64,000 nucleotides of DNA from Danxiaibacter flavus. Its GTDB lineage: Bacteria > Bacteroidota > Bacteroidia > Chitinophagales > Chitinophagaceae. The notes under the pieces were generated by a model that saw nothing but the letters and a program-made list of their open reading frames with translations, made no database searches and was not told where the DNA came from. The position numbers and the translations under genes were made by a program. This document shows positions 63,976 through 64,000 of the stretch, piece after piece (within the stretch, counting starts at the first letter, position 1; every line of letters begins with the position of its first letter). The stretch covers positions 372,001 through 436,000 of the forward strand of contig NZ_JAULBC010000004.1 of assembly GCF_041060425.1 (NCBI RefSeq), read 5' to 3'.

Positions 63976-64000
63976 AAAAAAGCAGCTGTTACGCTGCTTT
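63976..64000 (-). terminator. Terminator of a minus-strand gene beyond the window
   Basis: AAAAAAGCAGC (63976-63986) pairs with GCTGCTTT (63993-64000), cut by the window edge. On the minus strand the stem is followed by a T6 run, so it closes a gene that lies to the right. The rest of the gap from 63810 holds no gene that I can see. Confidence 0.65.

Noticed and set aside
1..64000. Insertion sequences, prophage, integrons, tRNA or rRNA genes
   Set aside because: I found no transposase, integrase, phage structural gene, tRNA or rRNA sequence, though a tRNA could be missed by eye.

Overview
The window comes from a member of the Bacteroidota, most likely the Chitinophagaceae. The evidence is two SusC/SusD pairs, a ribosomal protein THX gene, a DUF4286 gene, tandem HU genes, a promoter of the TTTG...TAnnTTTG type, little Shine-Dalgarno signal before genes, and long intergenic arrays of degenerate low-complexity repeats. 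I saw no rRNA, tRNA, transposase, phage gene or CRISPR array.

Layout. (1) 0.2-5 kb: an ECF sigma factor overlaps a gene for a protein with a cytoplasmic head, one inner-membrane helix, a long disordered linker and an outer-membrane beta-barrel. This is the architecture of dual-membrane-spanning (Dma-type) anti-sigma factors. It is followed by an OB-fold protein, a c-type cytochrome lipoprotein, a YceI protein and a DUF5777 barrel. (2) 5-17 kb: a probable sugar-acid locus with gluconokinase, an AraC regulator, a divergent SusC/SusD pair, an RraA-fold protein with a signal peptide, a twin-arginine-exported enolase-superfamily enzyme and a BASS-family transporter. (3) 17-27.5 kb: housekeeping and mixed genes: AsmA-like protein, LOG-family protein, exonuclease III, DUF4286, two HU genes, an SH3b-TM-nuclease-like protein, THX and a glycosidase-like lipoprotein. 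(4) 27.8-41 kb: a complete succinate-to-propionate module: methylmalonyl-CoA mutase large and small subunits, a CoA-transferase, the four subunits of a sodium-pumping methylmalonyl-CoA decarboxylase, the epimerase, an NhaD Na+/H+ antiporter and the divergent mutase chaperone MeaB. pdxH follows. (5) 42-64 kb: an alpha-mannoside (mannan or N-glycan) utilisation locus: two GH92 enzymes, a GH38 enzyme with an N-terminal carbohydrate-binding-like domain, SusD, a SusC broken by one frameshift, a beta-propeller lipoprotein, a ROK kinase fused to a class I mannose-6-phosphate isomerase, an MFS sugar porter and a GntR/UTRA regulator.

How the genes work together. In region 4, succinyl-CoA is rearranged, epimerised and decarboxylated, and the decarboxylation exports Na+. 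The CoA-transferase can regenerate succinyl-CoA and release propionate, and NhaD can exchange the Na+ gradient with protons. In region 5, mannosidases release mannose, the MFS porter imports it, and the ROK-PMI protein turns it into fructose-6-phosphate. The palindrome ATGTTCA-N6-TGAACAT occurs upstream of the MFS operon and of SusC, with a degenerate copy upstream of a GH92 gene, and is the likely GntR operator. Three sequence lesions or junctions in this locus deserve checking: the SusC frameshift, a leftover GH92 3' end, and a ROK-PMI fusion that depends on the length of one A6 tract.
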